Notes under the pieces: generated by a model
What the model was told of the DNA's origin: nothing
The model's database searches: none
Seen by the model: the letters and a program-made list of their open reading frames with translations, nothing else
Made by a program: the position numbers and the translations under genes
Assembly (NCBI GenBank): GCA_012845835.1
Contig: JABAKD010000013.1
Coordinates: 6,771,628 to 6,835,627 of the forward strand
From: Undaria pinnatifida
Taxonomy: Eukaryota > Sar > Phaeophyceae > Laminariales > Alariaceae
Length of the DNA stretch: 64,000 nucleotides
Reading direction: 5' to 3'
In this document: piece after piece, positions 60,406-64,000 of the stretch
Layout: each line of letters starts with the position of its first letter
Position numbering within the stretch: the first letter of the stretch is position 1

Positions 60406-61119
60406 GACATACGACACACTAGAACCATATATACGTCCGCATACGAACACCAGTCAAAAGGTGGAACCCATATACCATGGGTTCCAAATTGAGGTCCCTA
60501 CGAGTCTGAAACATCACATAGTCCACATAAAGTCTTCACACAAACCTAAAAATGCGTCACAACTGCTCGTTGCCAAATGACAGGTTCATCAAGAACGCAA
60601 GAACAAACAGAACGAGAGGCAGGGTAATCGAAGCAGCGCAAATCATTATAGCATTCGCCCACCACATCACCTCCTTTGAAATTGGTTTTGGGCATCAGCG
60701 AACTGGGTCCAACGCATGCCCGTAGTGTCTTAGGTGGAGTGAGGAGCGGTAGTAAAAATCAAGTGCGCTGCTCGATAACCTGTCCCTGGCCGTCGGTATA
60801 CTGAACAATCTTCGGGCCGCGTCTTCTCTGTGTCAGGTGTGTGAGGAATTTCTTTGTCATTTTTCAAGCAAGCGGTTGCGTTGGCATATACTACCTGGCT
60901 TGATGTAAAGGAAAGGAACACCACTGAGCGATCATCTACTACATGTTAGGGCATGTTTTCATGAACACCACTAACAAGAGCACCAGACATGGACGCGACA
61001 TCTACAGGACTACAACATTTTCGACGACAGTGGGGAGAAAACAGGACGTATAAGTGTACACTATATAGTCTATAATAATGTGGAAAGTAATTACAGACAG
61101 GGATGTTAACACTGCGGTA

Positions 61120-62170
61120 AACCACACGACCAACCTATTACGCAGGGTATTTCGTGCCTCCATCCGCTTACATGATTGCCTGACAACCCCTACTACACTA
61201 TTCCAAACGCAGTGGAATGTGCCTAACGAAGTAAAGTCACCCTCGCGTTCAATAGTGGTGACATCGCATGTCCACGTGAGACAACCTTTACGAAACGCAG
61301 TAGCATATGCCTGACGAAGTGAAGTCACCCTCGCCTTCAATAGTTGTGACATCGCATATATATGACGTTGCATGCCCACCTCAACTGCTGTATTTGTAAG
61401 ATGTATCTCTGTCTTAGAATTGGCGACCTCAGAAAATCATGGACGTGAAATCGCACATTTGAGACAATAATAAGTTGAAAAGGAAGCACAAACAGACGTG
61501 ATACACTGCCGACCCATCGCATACCCTCCTGAGACGACCTCTACGAAACACAGTACCATTTACCTCACGAGGTAAAATCACCCTCGCGATCAATAGTGAT
61601 GACATCGCATATATATGACATCACATACCCACCTCGCCTGATGTGTTTGTAGGACGTATCTCTGACTTAAAATTGACGACCGCAGAGCCCCACATCGACA
61701 AGGTAAAATCATAGGCGTGAAATCGTACATTTATTTGAGACAAAAATAATTTGGAAAAGGAAGCACAGGCAGATGTGTTAAAATTGCGGTAAACAACCTT
61801 ACCAACCCATTACGTAGGGTATTTCGTACATACCGTCTGCATGATCGCCTCCCCACCTATGCCAAGCGAAGTATTACTAACGAGGTAACGTGATTGAGCG
61901 CGTGTATACCAAGTATGGCTAATGAGGTAACGTAATTGAGCACATGTATACCAAGCGTCGATTCGCATCCCTCCCTCTAATGCTCAATGACGGAGACAGC
62001 ACATGGCCACATACATCACCTCGCATGCTGTATTTAGCAATACGTATCTCTTGCGTATAATTAGCGATGTCGATAATAATGGTGACTGTATGATGATGGT
62101 GACAAACACAGTGCATGACCACATCACCTCGCCTGTTGCATTTGACAATACGTATCTCTTTCTTATAATT
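61120..62170. repeat. Diverged direct-repeat array
   Basis: Recurring words are acgaaacgcagtagcatatgcc, aagtcaccctcgc, caatagt-gtgacatcgcat, atatatgacgt, and a second module with ctgtatttg, acgtatctct and ttagcgatgtc or ttggcgacctcag. Copies start near 61200, 61275, 61550, 62020 and 62125. The middle copies are truncated or rearranged. Non-coding. Confidence 0.7.
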
Positions 62171-62399
62171 AGCGATGTCAGAAAATAATGGTACCTACAA
62201 ATATTCTATAAAATATTCTAGCTTTCGATCGATGTATCATACAACAACAAACTATGAAGATTTAACACGTTATTTACTACACTTAAACACTGGGTTGCAT
62301 GCTGCATCTAACATCAAACCTTCTAGAATAGTAAACATTACAAGCCAGATGATATAAAGGGATGTCTTATTGCTTCAATCGTCAGGTTTGTCCCCTTTG

Positions 62400-63560
62400 A
62401 GAATTCATAGTTTCCGCGCACACATTGAAATGTCCCGCCCCCCGTCCCCCCCCCCCCCCCCTCCCCTCCCCCTCCACTGACCTTTTTCATAACGAACCCC
62501 AACCCTTTCCCCCCCCCCGCCCCTCCGTCCCCCGATCCCCCCCCCCCCTTCCGCCTAGTCTGTCCAAACGCCCCACTCACAATCAAAATCGGCCTGAGTA
62601 ATAAACACCTATACGCAGTTGATATCACGTCATTATCTTTCTGACCATCCATGACGAAGGTTTCAATTATCCCCCCCCCCCCCCCTCCCCTCCAACGCCC
62701 CCTCTCTTCCAACCACCTACACGATCGCCTAGACCTAGCACCACGCGTATAACAAGCTGCTACATATCTTTGATCTCACAGCCGAAGTGTATTTGAATAT
62801 TATTTGTGACCTAAACCTCCTAAAAATCCCCCCCCCCCCTCTTGCTCTCCCTTACTCAAACGCCCCACCAAATATCAAAATCCGCCACATTAATAAACAC
62901 TTCACGCACAGGATATCACCTCATAATCTTTCGAGAGCCATCCATGCCGCTGTTTCCCCCCCCCCCCCCCCCCCCCCTCCAACGCCCCCTCTTTCCCGAC
63001 CACCTGCACGATCGCCTAGACCTAGCACCACGCGTATAACAAGCTGATACATATCTTTGATCTCACAGCCGAAGTGTATTTGAATATTATTTGTCCTAAA
63101 AAATCTCCCCCCCCCCCCCTCTTGCTCTCCCTTACTCAAACGCCCCACCAAATATCGAAATCCGCCACATTAATAAACACTTCACGCACAGGATATCACC
63201 TCATTATCTTTCGAGAGCCATCCATGCCGCTGTGTTTCCCCCCCCGCCCCCCCCCCCCCCCCCCCCCCCCCGCCCCCCGCCCCCGCCCCCACCCCCCACC
63301 CTCCCCCCCCAACATATCCCAACCCCACCCCCTCGAACACTCCACCCTCTCTTTACTCACTGACTGTACGACTTACCCCAGGATATACATGATAAACTGA
63401 TGTATTATTTCCAAAAATGTCACATTTATCCCCTCGAAAATGTATAGTTTCCAGGCACATATCGAGCTGCCCCCCCCCCCCCCCCGCCCCCAATAATATA
63501 CTGGTGCCAAAACCGTCAGATTTATCCCCTCGAAAGGATTTATAGCTTACATGCACAAAT
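62400..63560. repeat. Poly-C-linked repeat block with a 287-bp tandem duplication
   Basis: C runs of 10-25 separate short modules. A unit starting gcgtataacaagctg at 62745 repeats at 63032 (period 287) and shares tctttgatctcacagccgaagtg, cttgctctcccttactcaaacg and atctttcgagagccatccatgccgctg. Long C tracts make assembly lengths here uncertain. Confidence 0.85.
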
Positions 63561-63876
63561 TGCCCCTTTTCCCCCCCACCCCGCCCCCCCGCCCCCCTCC
63601 AAACCCGCTCGCTTTTGATCAAAACCAGGCCCCCCCTTTCCCTTCACAGCTGTCAGATTTTGTCCCCCTCAGAAACGGGTTTTATAGTTTCCGCGCACAG
63701 ACTGACTAAAATCATCCTGTTGACCCTGATAGCTACACTGTAGCTGTAAGGGGAGTCGCCGACCTATATCCTTAATGAGGACACACAACTCGTAATGCGC
63801 GCGATCGGAGTATCACACACAGCTTGCAAAGATGAGTTTCGACGAAATCTTCGATCTCACAGCTGGAGTGTATTTT
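63332..63876. repeat. Dispersed poly-C-linked repeat family, copy 2
   Basis: Second copy of the element at 31836-32336, same orientation. The first module (tgtacgacttac, atacatgataaactga) is followed by C runs, then the module 63642-63876 with cagctgtcagattttgtccc, ggggagtcgccgacctatat and gatctcacagctggagtg. After 63876 the two copies diverge. Confidence 0.8.
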
Positions 63877-64000
63877 AATTTTTATAATAGATCCTGCACC
63901 TGCCGTTATGAAATGTTGTGCAAGATCTGTGTATAAAGTACGGATCCAACACGGTAACGTTTGGTATATGGTTCAGATCGTACGGCTCCCACCCGGTAAG

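Noticed and set aside
62338-63622. Gly- or Pro-rich frames at the right end
   Set aside because: They come from C homopolymers and repeated modules, not conserved coding sequence.

Overview
This is a eukaryotic nuclear window. It has roughly balanced base composition, genes broken into many short exons (about 40-550 nt, two longer) by introns of several hundred bases, standard GT/AG splice signals, and a lot of repeat and poly-C sequence. Two first exons on the + strand encode an ER signal peptide ending just before a Phe, followed by a Ser/Arg-rich stretch. This is the bipartite plastid-targeting layout of algae with secondary red plastids, so I infer a photosynthetic stramenopile, most likely a brown alga. 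No taxon-specific marker proves it. All exon models below were built by eye from protein-family motifs plus reading-frame (phase) agreement across each intron.

Layout. 1-5582: two nearly identical ~1.2-kb direct repeats around a 3.2-kb spacer full of imperfect palindromes; no coding gene seen. 5583-7475: no gene; one copy of a dispersed hairpin repeat. 7476-29344 (- strand): one very large gene, 26 proposed exons, ~1955 aa: an acidic/Ser-rich N-terminus, seven or so RCC1 repeats, two BTB domains, and a C-terminal membrane anchor. Its first intron carries a TA-flanked pogo/Tigger-like transposon remnant. 29345-29688: short divergent promoter region. 29689-37928 (+): a signal-peptide exon and, 3 kb on, a CS-domain (NudC/p23-like) gene that may be the same transcription unit; its introns hold several repeats and a 1.44-kb element with terminal inverted repeats. 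40260-46212 (+): a four-exon gene for a plastid-targeted membrane protein of uncharacterised function; its first intron contains a structured stretch resembling the 3' domain of SSU rRNA. 48596-53308 (+): DNA primase large subunit (PRI2), eight exons, all four Fe-S cysteines present, but with a one-base phase mismatch between exons 6 and 7. A weak divergent minus-strand gene may start at 48484. 53309-64000: no convincing gene; a succession of G-rich minisatellite, dispersed repeats, tandem repeats and poly-C-linked repeat modules.

The genes do not form a pathway. The solid ones are a replication enzyme, a plastid membrane protein, a chaperone-type CS-domain protein and a large putative ubiquitin-ligase-adaptor/RCC1 protein.
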